Shown: piece after piece, positions 42,654 to 51,740 of the stretch | Layout of the letters: every line of letters starts with the position of its first letter | How positions within the stretch are numbered: the first letter of the stretch is position 1 | Assembly: GCF_000153125.2 (NCBI RefSeq) | Contig: NZ_CM002299.1 | Coordinates: 682,809 to 746,808, forward strand | Direction: 5' to 3' | DNA: 64,000 bases | Origin: Congregibacter litoralis KT71 | GTDB taxonomy: Bacteria > Pseudomonadota > Gammaproteobacteria > Pseudomonadales > Halieaceae | Notes under the pieces: generated by a model | What the model saw: only the letters and a program-made list of their open reading frames with translations | The model's database searches: none | What the model was told of the DNA's origin: nothing | Position numbers and translations under genes: made by a program

Positions 42654-45600
42654 TCAGAAGAGGCAGCATCCCCGATAGAGATCGCCGGCGTTGTTCGCCC
42701 AAAAAAAGCTACTGGTACTGCCTGCACCGATGGCCACTCCGCTGGCATTCATGGGATTCCAGATACCGTTTTCGCGGAAGTAGAGCTGGCCACCCCCATA
42801 GCCCTTGTCATCCAGGCTCGCCACGAAGGCGCGGCTGTTGGCGTTTACCGTAATATCGGCAGCCAGGAAGCTCCGGAATTGGAAAGTGCCGCCCGCGGTG
42901 TATTCCCAGACTTCAAAGGAGTTATTGATCACCCAGGCGCGGCCGTTGCCACCGACGTCGATACGCTGCGCCGCACCGTTGATGGGCCGCCAGTTAAAGC
43001 TTACCTGCCCGCGGCCCGCATAGGGTGCCCGGTAGATTCTGTAGCTGCCATAGAGGGGCTCCGTGCTGGTCACCCAGATGTTCCCGCCCCCCACGCCAAC
43101 GTCCGTGGCAAGAATGTTTGACTTCTTCCAGGTGCTGGCGGTATCCATGATGGCATAGAGTTCACCGGTGTTCGTTACCATGTACGCGCCGCCGTTGGGG
43201 TCGGCGTCTATGCGACGCCCGACGACACCGGGTGGTAAACCTGCGCGCACGCCACGATAGAACCTGGAGTTTCCGCTATTGATTTCTTTCCAGGGAGTGC
43301 CATCGGTGTCCAGAACCCAGCGGTTGTTTGATATCGGGTTGTGCCCGACGGACACGTCGAGGACATCAAAGGGCAATCCCTGGCCACTTAATACACTGAG
43401 AGTCCGCGTTGATGGGCCACTACTCCCGCCGATAAGGCTTCTAAACTCGTTCGAGACGTTGTTGAGGGCGTTGCTAAGCGCTCCTGACGGGTTACTGATG
43501 AAATCACTCACCAGCTGTACCGCCTGTGCGACTGCTGCTGCGGCCTGTTCCGCGGCAGCTTGAGCCGCTTGGGCAGCTTCTTCTGCTGCCCTTTGCGCTT
43601 CCTGGGCCGCGGCTTCGGCCCGGGCCTGTGCGTCCGCCAGATCGATAGCCGTCTGGATGGCGGTACCGACGCCCGGCAAATCCCGGCCAACGTTGAGGAT
43701 GTCTTCCGGCGCATCAATAATCGCGCCCCCTGCAAATTTGACCCCGTCGATACCCAGGCGAGTCACTTCGTTCTCGGGCAGCAGGCTGTTGCCGAATTCC
43801 AGGAGTTCAACTGCGCCATTAAACGCGTAGACGACGCCATCGCGCACGAGAAAATAGATGTCCTCGGCGCAGGCGAGAAAGTCCGCAGGATCAGGTAGCG
43901 ATGCCGTCGGTATGAAGACGACATTACCTGGCGAAAAGCTTTGGCGTGACCCGGGGGGCAAAGAGGCCGAGGCTGCGATCGCCAGAGGTTTCGCGCAGTC
44001 TCCGGGCAGGGCAAAGTTCACAGAGTTCGCGCTGAAGTTGAGCGTGATGTTGGTTCCAGGTAGTGATCCGCCGGCAAACTCTCCCTCCAGGACCATACCC
44101 GCGCCCGAGGGTGAGCCAAAGAATTCGAGTTCTGCCGTCGGACTCAGGGCGCCGAGACTTATTCCTGCAACAGCTCCAAGGTCGAGAGCGGGATTACCCG
44201 TCACCTTGCCGCTGGCGCCGCTTTCCGACGCTACGAATTCCAGAGATCCCATCTCCTGGTTGAATAGCTCTGCTGTGCCCCGTAGCTCGACATGCGGACC
44301 CTGCACGCCGTCTCTGGATTCGGCATCCGGGCCCAGTATGACCATGTTAAAGACGCTGAAATCGGGGAATGGATCTCCGGATTTAAAGCTACCCACGAAA
44401 CTGGCGAGGGCATCATTGCGAATAGCGACAACATCCAGAGGTAGTGCGTTCATCGGTGATATTGCCGTCGTAAAGAAGTCATCGACGGTATCAAAAGCAC
44501 CCACGGCGCCGGCAGCAAGACGGGGATAGCGGGCCTCGTAGGCCGCTATAAACCTGAGGTAGGCATCCATGGTGATATCCCGCGCACCAAAGCCGATTTG
44601 TGCTTCCCGGTAGGTTCGAGGGTTTCGGGATACCTTGAGGGGGCCCCGATAGAACAGGGACACGGGATTGCTCTCGAAGGAGCCTACGCCCCAGAATCCG
44701 AAGGTATTTTCTGAATCGTAGTAGACGGTGGTATCCAGCAGGGTCAAACCCTGAATGCCCGCGCTGTCGCTCCATAAGTCCGCGTGGGCCAGCTCGATGT
44801 AATTGACCGGCTCTTCTTCTTCCTCTTCCTCCTCACCCGGTGCCTGTTGCCAGTTGCCGCCCCGGGGTTCCAGCGTTGGCCCTTCCAGCTGCTCCGGGGG
44901 TAGCTCCCGACCTGTGGTCATGACGATATTGCTTGTCGGGTAGTGCATTGCGCCAACTACATCTGCCAGCAAGCCTCCCAGGGTGATTTCCGCGGTGGCG
45001 TGGTAGCCGGCCTTAAGTCGAAGGGTTCCGCTATAGGATCTGTTGAGTGCATCGGCGAGTGCGCTGGGAACGTCCTCCGGAAGCAGTGCATCGGCTTCGT
45101 AGCCGGTCTGCACCGAATACACGATGGTGTCCGTCAGGGTTGTCTTTCTTGCGGGGTCGATGGAGTCCAACTGGGACCAAACGCCCGATGGGGTGGGTTC
45201 AAAGTCACCCTCGATGAGACCCAGAACGCGAACGGGGATGGAATTGCCGGTAACAAACTGAAGAAAGAGGTAGGACGAGCCGCAGGAGCGCACCGTCCAG
45301 CCATTTTCCGTAAACGTCTGTTGGGACTGCTGATTCAGGACGTCGAGCTGCGGGCGTGGCAGAAAATCGACGATGCCCTGTCCAAAGGAGAAGTTAAACG
45401 GACTACAGGTGCTTGGTGCGCCAATGCTCGCCAATTGATCTTCCGTCAGGTTTGCATCAGGGATCCACTCAGTCACCTCGACGGGAACCGACGTGGGCTT
45501 TGCATTGAGCGCGGCAAAGTTGATGCTGTAGTTCCCTGGCTCACTGGCCGTCACGAGCAATTCACAGTCCTCGAAAGGTGCCAGCTCTGCCGGACAGTCG

Positions 45601-46793
45601 GTGATGACATTCAGCTCCGGGGAATGGGTAATGGACAAGCCCTCGGTGGACAGGTCGACAAAGTTCTCATCCTCTAGGTAGTTGATCAGATAAAAACGCA
45701 TGAAGCCGTCATAGGCTTCGAAGCTGCCGCCGGTAAAAAGATCATCACCTCCAGACATCTCTGTGGGGATCAGGCCGTCGGATAGCACGGGCGCTGGCTC
45801 CCCGGGGGCTGGCGGAGGCTCCGGCGCAGGCGCGCCGCCCAACAGAATACGTTGTCCGTCTTCGGTGGTGGGCGGCGCCGGCGGTGGCGGGGGCGGAGGA
45901 TTGACAGGGGCCTCGGTAGCAAAGGTATTGGAACCTCGGGCAACAATATTGGCCGACAGCTCGTTGGACTCGGCGGTGACCTGCAGAGTGCAGGACTCGC
46001 CGGGCTGGAGTTCGCTCGGGCAGTTCCCCGCCACGCTAAACTCCGGCCCAAGATCCAGGCTCACATCCTGCGCGGGGACAGGCGATGAGGACGAGTTTGT
46101 GATGGTGACATCGAGGCTGTCACCGGGTGCCTCGAGGACAATCTCCCGGGGCTCGATGAGCAGAGTCGCCTGGCTCTCCTCGGCAACTTCGGCACAGACT
46201 TCGTGGACATTCAGGGCACACTGTTCACCGGGGTTGAGCTCCAGTCCTGTCGCGCACAGAGGGTCACTGCCCATCGCCTCAATAGGCGCGCCCAGAGGAG
46301 ACTCCAGGCCCGAAGGAAAACACTGATCGTATTGAGGCAGGGTCACCGACTCTAATCGTAGTCGCACATTGGCGTTGTTGGCGAACGTCGCTACCTCAAA
46401 GGACACTACCTCGCCCCGCTCGATCAGTGGGAATACGGCGATTTCTACTTCCTCGCCCTCGGGATTTGAAAAGGCAAGTTGCACCGCCGCCCTTACCTCG
46501 GAAAACTGCGTCGCACCAGTGACGAGTAGGCCCAGTGAAAACAATCCCGCAAAGGCCCCGCGAAGTTGCGGGCGCCGTCGCAGGGTGATTCCGGTAATTA
46601 CGATAAGCAATAGCGCGAGAAGTCCCGTCGCCCAGGCATTGAGACCCGGCACGGAAGCGGGTGGAAGGGGGGCTGGCGCGGTTACGATCTGACCGTAGGC
46701 CGGCAGGCACAGCAGCCAAAGCACCGCTGCGCGGAGACAATCACGGGTCCTCTCAATGAACAAGACGGCGGTCCTGACAATGAATGCGGGCAT
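42654..46793 (-). CDS. Large surface protein with N-terminal IPTL-like sorting signal and tectonin-like C-terminus
   Basis: 1379 residues from ATG at 46791-46793 (a TTG 13 codons upstream is unlikely). A signal-peptide-like segment is at 17-36. VPGLNAWATGLLALLLIVIT (48-67) and then LRRR follow, close to the IPTLxxWG-CTERM exosortase-H signal but placed near the N-terminus. A second hydrophobic segment lies at 80-95. Then come Ig-like choice-of-anchor regions with paired Cys and the recurrent LNPGEQCALNV and LQPGESCTLQVTA, a Pro-rich linker and a Glu run. An Ala-rich coiled coil lies around residue 1050-1095. A C-terminal propeller with tectonin-type repeats (IDVGGNGRAWVINNSFEVW, VGVGGGNIWVTSTEPL) closes the chain. 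Likely secreted and surface-exposed; tectonin domains often bind lipid A or glycans. Confidence 0.75.
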   Translation of the reverse strand: MPAFIVRTAVLFIERTRDCLRAAVLWLLCLPAYGQIVTAPAPLPPASVPGLNAWATGLLALLLIVITGITLRRRPQLRGAFAGLFSLGLLVTGATQFSEVRAAVQLAFSNPEGEEVEIAVFPLIERGEVVSFEVATFANNANVRLRLESVTLPQYDQCFPSGLESPLGAPIEAMGSDPLCATGLELNPGEQCALNVHEVCAEVAEESQATLLIEPREIVLEAPGDSLDVTITNSSSSPVPAQDVSLDLGPEFSVAGNCPSELQPGESCTLQVTAESNELSANIVARGSNTFATEAPVNPPPPPPPAPPTTEDGQRILLGGAPAPEPPPAPGEPAPVLSDGLIPTEMSGGDDLFTGGSFEAYDGFMRFYLINYLEDENFVDLSTEGLSITHSPELNVITDCPAELAPFEDCELLVTASEPGNYSINFAALNAKPTSVPVEVTEWIPDANLTEDQLASIGAPSTCSPFNFSFGQGIVDFLPRPQLDVLNQQSQQTFTENGWTVRSCGSSYLFLQFVTGNSIPVRVLGLIEGDFEPTPSGVWSQLDSIDPARKTTLTDTIVYSVQTGYEADALLPEDVPSALADALNRSYSGTLRLKAGYHATAEITLGGLLADVVGAMHYPTSNIVMTTGRELPPEQLEGPTLEPRGGNWQQAPGEEEEEEEEPVNYIELAHADLWSDSAGIQGLTLLDTTVYYDSENTFGFWGVGSFESNPVSLFYRGPLKVSRNPRTYREAQIGFGARDITMDAYLRFIAAYEARYPRLAAGAVGAFDTVDDFFTTAISPMNALPLDVVAIRNDALASFVGSFKSGDPFPDFSVFNMVILGPDAESRDGVQGPHVELRGTAELFNQEMGSLEFVASESGASGKVTGNPALDLGAVAGISLGALSPTAELEFFGSPSGAGMVLEGEFAGGSLPGTNITLNFSANSVNFALPGDCAKPLAIAASASLPPGSRQSFSPGNVVFIPTASLPDPADFLACAEDIYFLVRDGVVYAFNGAVELLEFGNSLLPENEVTRLGIDGVKFAGGAIIDAPEDILNVGRDLPGVGTAIQTAIDLADAQARAEAAAQEAQRAAEEAAQAAQAAAEQAAAAVAQAVQLVSDFISNPSGALSNALNNVSNEFRSLIGGSSGPSTRTLSVLSGQGLPFDVLDVSVGHNPISNNRWVLDTDGTPWKEINSGNSRFYRGVRAGLPPGVVGRRIDADPNGGAYMVTNTGELYAIMDTASTWKKSNILATDVGVGGGNIWVTSTEPLYGSYRIYRAPYAGRGQVSFNWRPINGAAQRIDVGGNGRAWVINNSFEVWEYTAGGTFQFRSFLAADITVNANSRAFVASLDDKGYGGGQLYFRENGIWNPMNASGVAIGAGSTSSFFWANNAGDLYRGCCLF
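46572..46652 (-). other. IPTL-type exosortase motif within the large surface protein
   Basis: Encodes VPGLNAWA, a hydrophobic helix and LRRR at residues 48-74. This is the tripartite layout of exosortase sorting signals (short motif, membrane helix, basic cluster), and the LNAWA part matches the IPTLNEWA class. It normally closes a protein; here about 1300 residues follow. Similar mid-protein arrangements linked to exosortase H are known as midcut proteins. Confidence 0.6.
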
Positions 46794-47031
46794 AAAAAAG
46801 GTCTCAGCAGGCTTATCGGATGCGAGCCTCAACCCGCCACGGTCGAGATGCTACAAAGGCAAGGGGGAGGGTGCAATCAGTGATGCATTTTTTGTGCGTT
46901 GGATCGCAGTCATGAGCGGGAGGGTAAGCGGGAGGGGCAGCGCGAGGGGCAGCATGGCTCCGGTACTTACGATTGAGCGCCGGCGGCAAAGCCAGGGGGC
47001 AACACTATCTCTGCGCCCATGCAGGGCCTGT

Positions 47032-47904
47032 TCAACGACAGTTGTCCGCTCTGCGGATATGCTCTTTCATTCCTTCTAATGTTGCTCCCTCACCGACGGC
47101 GTTCTGGACCCACTGCAGGAGGTCTTTTCGTCGAGGCAGCGGTTGGTCAGCCAGAAGGAGTACGTCATTCAGGCTGGGCCTGCTGCGTAAATGCAAACAG
47201 AAATCGTAAAAGCCCATCAGTCGTTCTGCCACGGCCCTTGCTGCAAAGTCGCTCTTGATCGCTATGTTCGCTACAACAACGCCGCCCTTGGCGAGATTCG
47301 CTTTCACGTCGCTGAAAAAACGATGCGTGGTCAAGGCATCAGGAAGTTGATCGGCGTCGTAGGCATCTAGAAAAATAAAGTCATAAGCCGCGCGCTTTGT
47401 CTGTACAAAATCGACAGCGTCCACCACGTGGATCTGAAGCTTCGGGTCTTCATTCAGGCCAAAAAAATCGGTAGCTGCCCGGGCGACGACGGGATCGATC
47501 TCCAGAGCATCGATATAGATGTCAGGAAACCGAGCCTGGATAAAAGTGGCAAAAGCGCCGCCGCCCAGGCCGATCATTAATAAGCGATCCACCTTTTTTG
47601 GCACCGCCAAGCCGATGGCGGCGCTGCGCAGGTAGGGCATGGGCAACTGTTTAGGGTGCCCGGGTCTTATACGGGTCTGATCGCGATCATTGATATCGCC
47701 GAAGCGGAGGGAGCGATAGCCACCCTCATCGACCACAAACACTCTGCGGTTGAAGGTGCTGGAGGCCTCAAAGACCAGCTCGCGTGTTGCCGAAGAGGCG
47801 GCGGTGGGAGTGACGTCTTCCTGGCTTACATCCACAAAACCCAGGAGCGCGCCGATCATGCCAAGAATGAGCAGCGCTTTTCTTGTGCTGGAGCTATGAG
47901 GCAT
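47032..47904 (-). CDS. Exported spermidine-synthase-like protein
   Basis: 290 residues. The N-terminus ALLILGMIGALLGFVDV is a signal peptide or anchor. The rest is a spermidine-synthase-like class I SAM fold: LLMIGLGGGAFATFIQARFP (cofactor loop), YIDALEIDPVVARAA (acidic strand-2 end), QIHVVDAVDFV and DFIFLDAYDADQLPDALTT. The last block holds the Asp pair that in true SpeE binds the amine. Membrane- or envelope-located SpeE-like proteins are widespread; they rarely make spermidine and their substrates are unknown. It lies upstream of the large surface protein on the same strand with about 240 bp between; that gap holds no gene. Confidence 0.8.
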   Translation of the reverse strand: MPHSSSTRKALLILGMIGALLGFVDVSQEDVTPTAASSATRELVFEASSTFNRRVFVVDEGGYRSLRFGDINDRDQTRIRPGHPKQLPMPYLRSAAIGLAVPKKVDRLLMIGLGGGAFATFIQARFPDIYIDALEIDPVVARAATDFFGLNEDPKLQIHVVDAVDFVQTKRAAYDFIFLDAYDADQLPDALTTHRFFSDVKANLAKGGVVVANIAIKSDFAARAVAERLMGFYDFCLHLRSRPSLNDVLLLADQPLPRRKDLLQWVQNAVGEGATLEGMKEHIRRADNCR

Positions 47905-47940
47905 GGATTCCTCGCAAGTAGGGTGAGGTGCGCGCCATCA

Positions 47941-48708
47941 TCACGGTAAAGCGCCGCCGTCATTAAAACCTGATTCCTTTAGCCAGCCGAAGGTGGCCAA
48001 TAGGCCCTCGAAGGCAACACCAGGCCGAGCCCGCAGGCTCAGAGATCCTCCCGAGGCACGGTGGTCAAAGCTCAGGCCGGTGCAGGCCAGCAGTAAGCGA
48101 GGGCAATTGAGCGTTTCGGCAAAGAACCGATTGTGAACGCCCTTGCCATGATTGGCATCGCCGATGATGGGATGGCCAATGTGCTTCATATGCCGCCGCA
48201 GCTGATGTTTGCGGCCCGTGTGGGGGCGCAACTCCACCAGGGAGTAGCGTGCCTGGGGATAGCGATCCACCGCCACGGGCCACTCAATTTGCGCGAGCCG
48301 TCGATAATGGGTGAGCGCCTCCTGGGGCGCTTTGCTGGTATTGGCCCGTTTATCTGCAATGGGATCGCGCTTCTCGGTTAGCGCATGGTCGATCGTGCCA
48401 TGGCCCGGGGCGTAGCCGCGCACTACCGCCAGGTACTGCTTTGACACTTCCCGGCGTGCGAACTGATCAGCCAAACGTTTCGCCATTTCTGGGTTCAACG
48501 CAAAAACGAGCAAACCCGATGTCGGTTTATCAAGCCTGTGAACGGGAAACACATGCTGCCCGATCTGATCGCGGAGCAATTGCAGAGCAAAACGCGTCTC
48601 CTGGCGATCAATCTTGCTTCGGTGCACCAAAAGCCCGGGTGGTTTGTTGATCACCACCAGGTCGCTGTCGCGATAGATGATCTCTAGCCGCTCCGCGTCG
48701 GGATGCAT
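47941..48708 (-). CDS. truC: tRNA pseudouridine(65) synthase TruC-like
   Basis: 255 residues from ATG at 48706-48708, which gives the short TruC-like start MHPDAERLEIIYRD; an in-frame extension of 52 codons is compositionally unlike the family. RluA-type catalytic motif HRLDKPTSGLLVFA contains the Asp nucleophile; LRPHTGRKHQLRRHMKHIGHP is the conserved C-terminal block. DQIGQHVFPVHRLDKPTSG is close to E. coli TruC, which modifies U65 of tRNA. Other RluA paralogues for rRNA remain possible. Confidence 0.85.
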   Translation of the reverse strand: MHPDAERLEIIYRDSDLVVINKPPGLLVHRSKIDRQETRFALQLLRDQIGQHVFPVHRLDKPTSGLLVFALNPEMAKRLADQFARREVSKQYLAVVRGYAPGHGTIDHALTEKRDPIADKRANTSKAPQEALTHYRRLAQIEWPVAVDRYPQARYSLVELRPHTGRKHQLRRHMKHIGHPIIGDANHGKGVHNRFFAETLNCPRLLLACTGLSFDHRASGGSLSLRARPGVAFEGLLATFGWLKESGFNDGGALP

Positions 48709-48823
48709 TTCCGGCGGACAAATTGCGCCGCTGCTTTGGGGGCGTTGGGTCTCTCCTGACCCCGATTGGCCGGCAGGTGCTTTGGCGCGAGGGCCCATGG
48801 CAGCGTTACCGAAGCTTTGATGC

Positions 48824-49606
48824 TTACAAAAGCGCCATAAAATTCGGCTGCCCGTTGGATGCACTCACACCACCATCAACGGGCAGGTTGACCCCTGTGA
48901 TAAAGCTGGCGTCTTCGCTGGCAAGAAACGCAGCCGCCGCCGCGATATCTTCGGGTTCGCCAATGCGACCGAGGGCCACGCGCTGCATGAAGCCCTGCAT
49001 CAAGGCGTCGTTGCCAGTGATGTCCTCGACCATGTCAGAGCGGGTGATCGACGGGTTGATCGCGTTGACCCGGATGCCCATGCCCCCAACCTGGAGCGCG
49101 AGTCCTCTTGTGAGGTTGGTCACCGCACCTTTGGATGCGTTGTAAACCGGGAGCAGGGAATCTCCGCCGATACCCGAAACGCTGGAAATGTTAACGATGG
49201 ATCCCGAGTTTTTCTGCAGATGGGGGATCGCAGCGCGGCAAAGGTAGATAACGCCCTTCACATTGATATCAATAATGCGGTCAATCTCATCGTCGCTGGT
49301 TTTATGGAGCATGGAGGAACCGCCGACACCGGCATTGTTTACCAGCACGTCCAGTCCACCAAACTTTTCGACAGCCGCGGCGACAATCTCGTCGGCAAAA
49401 GCGCTTTTGCTGACATCACCGGGAACGACAAGGGTACGCTCGGCTTCAAGTGTTGCCGCGAGTTCCTCGCACTTTTGGGCATTGCGCGCATTGATGATGA
49501 CGTTGGCTCCCTCGTCATGGACGCGTTTGGCGATACCCGCGCCAATACCGGTGGACGAGCCCGTCACAATAACGGTTTTGCCAGCAAAGCGTGTTGATTG
49601 AGTCAT
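48824..49606 (-). CDS. Classical short-chain dehydrogenase/reductase
   Basis: 260 residues. NAD(P) loop TGSSTGIGAGIAKR, NNAGVGG, catalytic Ser in VNISSVSG, YNASKGAVTNLTRGLAL with the Tyr and Lys, and the C-terminal VNLPVDGGVSASNG. All four catalytic residues are present, so it should be an active alcohol/ketone oxidoreductase. FabG-like in layout, but its position away from fatty-acid genes points to catabolism. Substrate unknown. A gap of 115 bp separates it from truC. Confidence 0.88.
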   Translation of the reverse strand: MTQSTRFAGKTVIVTGSSTGIGAGIAKRVHDEGANVIINARNAQKCEELAATLEAERTLVVPGDVSKSAFADEIVAAAVEKFGGLDVLVNNAGVGGSSMLHKTSDDEIDRIIDINVKGVIYLCRAAIPHLQKNSGSIVNISSVSGIGGDSLLPVYNASKGAVTNLTRGLALQVGGMGIRVNAINPSITRSDMVEDITGNDALMQGFMQRVALGRIGEPEDIAAAAAFLASEDASFITGVNLPVDGGVSASNGQPNFMALL

Positions 49607-49787
49607 GGTGAGCCTTTTCGTTTGGGAGCTAGTGGGGGTGGAAAGACCCGCACAGTATGACCGGACGCCGATCGTTTATCACGCCGTAGGATGGCGCGGT
49701 CTGACGAAGAGCCCATGCCTTATTTGTTCTATGATCCTGTCCTGTTTAAGCCTGTGACGATCCCTGTCGGCTCTATGATCTACTTTT

Positions 49788-50576
49788 TTATCCAAACATC
49801 GTTACCGTTTGTCGCCCCTTCGCCACCAATTCGCCCTCGCTGTTCCAGATAGACATGTCCTGGGTCGAAAACCCGCCGCGAACGCATTCGGCGCTGGAAC
49901 GGAAAAGATACCAGCCGTCCTCGGTCGAAAGGTCGTCGGCGACGATATCAATCATCCAGGTCACGCTGCTCACCGCTACGGGCTTCGTGGCCATAGTGAG
50001 GGCCGCCGGTGGAAGAACATCGCCGATGCAAAGCAGCCCGAGGTCAGACCCTCGTGCCGAGGGATCTTTGTGCCGTGCCCACCAGGTCATTTCTGGCACT
50101 GACGCACCGGACATGGGAATACTTCCACCCGCAGGCACGATGTCAAAGTTTCTGATGAACACAGGGCCGCCCTTCGCCGCAAGATCAAGGGCGTTCGCGA
50201 GGTCCGGGGCCGTAACCGCGTTTGCCGGTGAAGGCTCGCAGAGTACGGCGGAATCGCGCGTATCCGAAAAAGTCAGCAACGCCTCGGTTGCTGATGTTCC
50301 ACCGCTACTGAGGGATGCGCGCACCGTCGCCGCGGTGCGGCCAGATCTGAGCAGCTGTGCCGTAGCGAGGATTTCATCGGCGCTGGGCCCTACGAAAGAT
50401 ATCAACGCCGAGCGAAGCTTCCTCGACTCACCCGTGAGTTCTCGGGCGGCGTGCAGCGCGACACTGCTAGTGAGGCCGCCATAAAGCGTTCGGTCTTGTT
50501 TCCAGCTGTCAGGGGCGTTCAGGCGCAGGGCGTCTGAATCGCGGGTAGTTGCCGCGAGGAGGTCGGTGAAAAGCAC
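49788..50576 (-). CDS. Acyl-CoA thioesterase, TesB-like double hotdog
   Basis: 262 residues with two hotdog halves, as in TesB/TE-II and Acot13-like double-hotdog enzymes: WKQDRTLYGGLTSSVALHAA opens the first (the Gly-Gly-rich turn after the helix), and TWMIDIVADDLSTEDGWYLF plus GGFSTQDMSIWNSEGELVAK close the second. The Asp-Gly-Trp-Tyr block and the final MSIWNSEGELVAKGRQ are typical of the family. It hydrolyses acyl-CoA to free acid and CoA in the cytosol; chain preference unknown. Divergent from the methyltransferase gene. Confidence 0.85.
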   Translation of the reverse strand: MLFTDLLAATTRDSDALRLNAPDSWKQDRTLYGGLTSSVALHAARELTGESRKLRSALISFVGPSADEILATAQLLRSGRTAATVRASLSSGGTSATEALLTFSDTRDSAVLCEPSPANAVTAPDLANALDLAAKGGPVFIRNFDIVPAGGSIPMSGASVPEMTWWARHKDPSARGSDLGLLCIGDVLPPAALTMATKPVAVSSVTWMIDIVADDLSTEDGWYLFRSSAECVRGGFSTQDMSIWNSEGELVAKGRQTVTMFG

Positions 50577-50806
50577 AGAGAAAACTCCAACAAGATCGGG
50601 TGTCTACTCTACGCAGACAAAGCTCCCGCAGATGAGAAGCGCCACAGGCGGAGCGATTATGAGGAACGGGGCTGAGTGCCTTGGGTGTTATGAACCGCGA
50701 GGCCAGCCTTTGTTTGGCTATGACCTCGTTGGCGCTGTTGCTCGCAATCCTGCCGGATGATGATGAACGTCTCCGCTTTGTCGCCGGCATCTGCTCTAAT
50801 GGCGTC

Positions 50807-51421
50807 ATGGATTATTACCGGCAACACGCGCAGATGCTCACGGAGCAGTACAACAGTCTCTCCCCGGGCGTTGTGCACGCTGCTTGGAAGCACCTGCTAC
50901 CTAGGGAGCCGGGTCTAGCCGCCGATATAGGTGCCGGAAGTGGCCGCGACGCCAACTGGCTGGCGAGCCTGGGTTGGGACGTGGTGGCAGTAGAGCCCGA
51001 AGTTGCGTTCCGGCAGCGCGCAATGAGCGAGAGTCATCCCCAGGTAAGTTGGCTGGATGACAAGCTGCCCAAGCTCCATCGTCTCAGGGATTCGGACACG
51101 CGCTTTAACCTGATTCTCGTCAGTGCTGTATGGATGCATTTGTCGCCCCGGCAACGCGAAATCGCCTTCAGGGTTCTGAGCAACCTCCTGGCCCCGGGTG
51201 GTCTGCTGGTGATAAGTCTACGGCATGAGCCAGATGCCGGGGTGCGCGAAGCCCGAAGTTTTTACGAGGTCTCCTCGGAGGAGTTACTCACTTTTGCGAA
51301 ACAGCGTGCGTTGGTGCTCACTGTACGCCAACGCAGCGCGGACGCGCTGGGACGGGACGGGGTCAGCTGGGAAACCCTGTGTTTCCGACTACCCGATGAC
51401 GGTACGGGTAGTCTGCCCTAA
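50807..51421 (+). CDS. Class I SAM-dependent methyltransferase
   Basis: 204 residues from ATG at 50807, chosen because MDYYRQHAQMLTEQYNSL is the usual N-terminus of this group and codons further upstream look unlike protein (TTG at 50681 and ATG at 50690 are alternatives). SAM motif I is AADIGAGSGRDANWLASLG, the strand-2 acidic end is VVAVEPE, and motif IV/post-IV is FNLILVSAVWMHLSPRQRE with LLAPGGLLVISLRHEP. It methylates a small molecule or protein; substrate unknown. Monocistronic. Confidence 0.82.
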   Translation: MDYYRQHAQMLTEQYNSLSPGVVHAAWKHLLPREPGLAADIGAGSGRDANWLASLGWDVVAVEPEVAFRQRAMSESHPQVSWLDDKLPKLHRLRDSDTRFNLILVSAVWMHLSPRQREIAFRVLSNLLAPGGLLVISLRHEPDAGVREARSFYEVSSEELLTFAKQRALVLTVRQRSADALGRDGVSWETLCFRLPDDGTGSLP

Positions 51422-51740
51422 CTGAGGCACATTCAGACTGGGAATAAGGGTCTCAGGTGAGGCAGCACGGATCATCACCGGCGCAATAAACAAAGCTTGC
51501 CACATTATAGAGAAGAATCCTGCTTAGGCTTTCTGAGGTTTCTTTTATCGAAGTCCCCCGATTCGTCACGAAACCGTAATCGAAGCTTCACTGAACGGTA
51601 ACACCGCGGACGTCTAATACCCGGCGTTGGCACTCGGACCATTCCCGAGTGTTTGATGTCGTTCCGTGGTGGCTCCTACCTGTGGTGGTAGATCCCCCGC
51701 GGTCATTTCACGGGTTTTAAAACTTCGCAGGGTACAAATC
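51422..51740. other. Intergenic region upstream of the TonB receptor
   Basis: 319 bp with no gene. Besides the four 11-bp repeats listed separately there is a TAATAC (51614-51619) in a possible -10 position 7 bp after the last repeat. The rest shows no recognisable element. Confidence 0.5.
51564..51607 (+). promoter_or_regulatory. Possible PhoB box (four 11-bp direct repeats)
   Basis: Four adjacent 11-mers in register: CGTCACGAAAC, CGTAATCGAAG, CTTCACTGAAC and GGTAACACCGC. The 11-bp period and the xGTCAx-4-nt layout resemble tandem PhoB half-sites (CTGTCAT spaced by 4). By hand the first repeat matches the E. coli unit at about 7 of 11 positions and the others at about 5. The site is about 134 bp upstream of the TonB receptor start and just before a TAATAC -10-like sequence. 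Suggestive, not certain. Confidence 0.4.

Noticed and set aside
46756..47079. 107-codon plus-strand frame in the gap before the spermidine-synthase-like gene
   Set aside because: Low-complexity Arg/Gly/Ser product, antisense to two minus-strand genes at its ends, no ribosome site.
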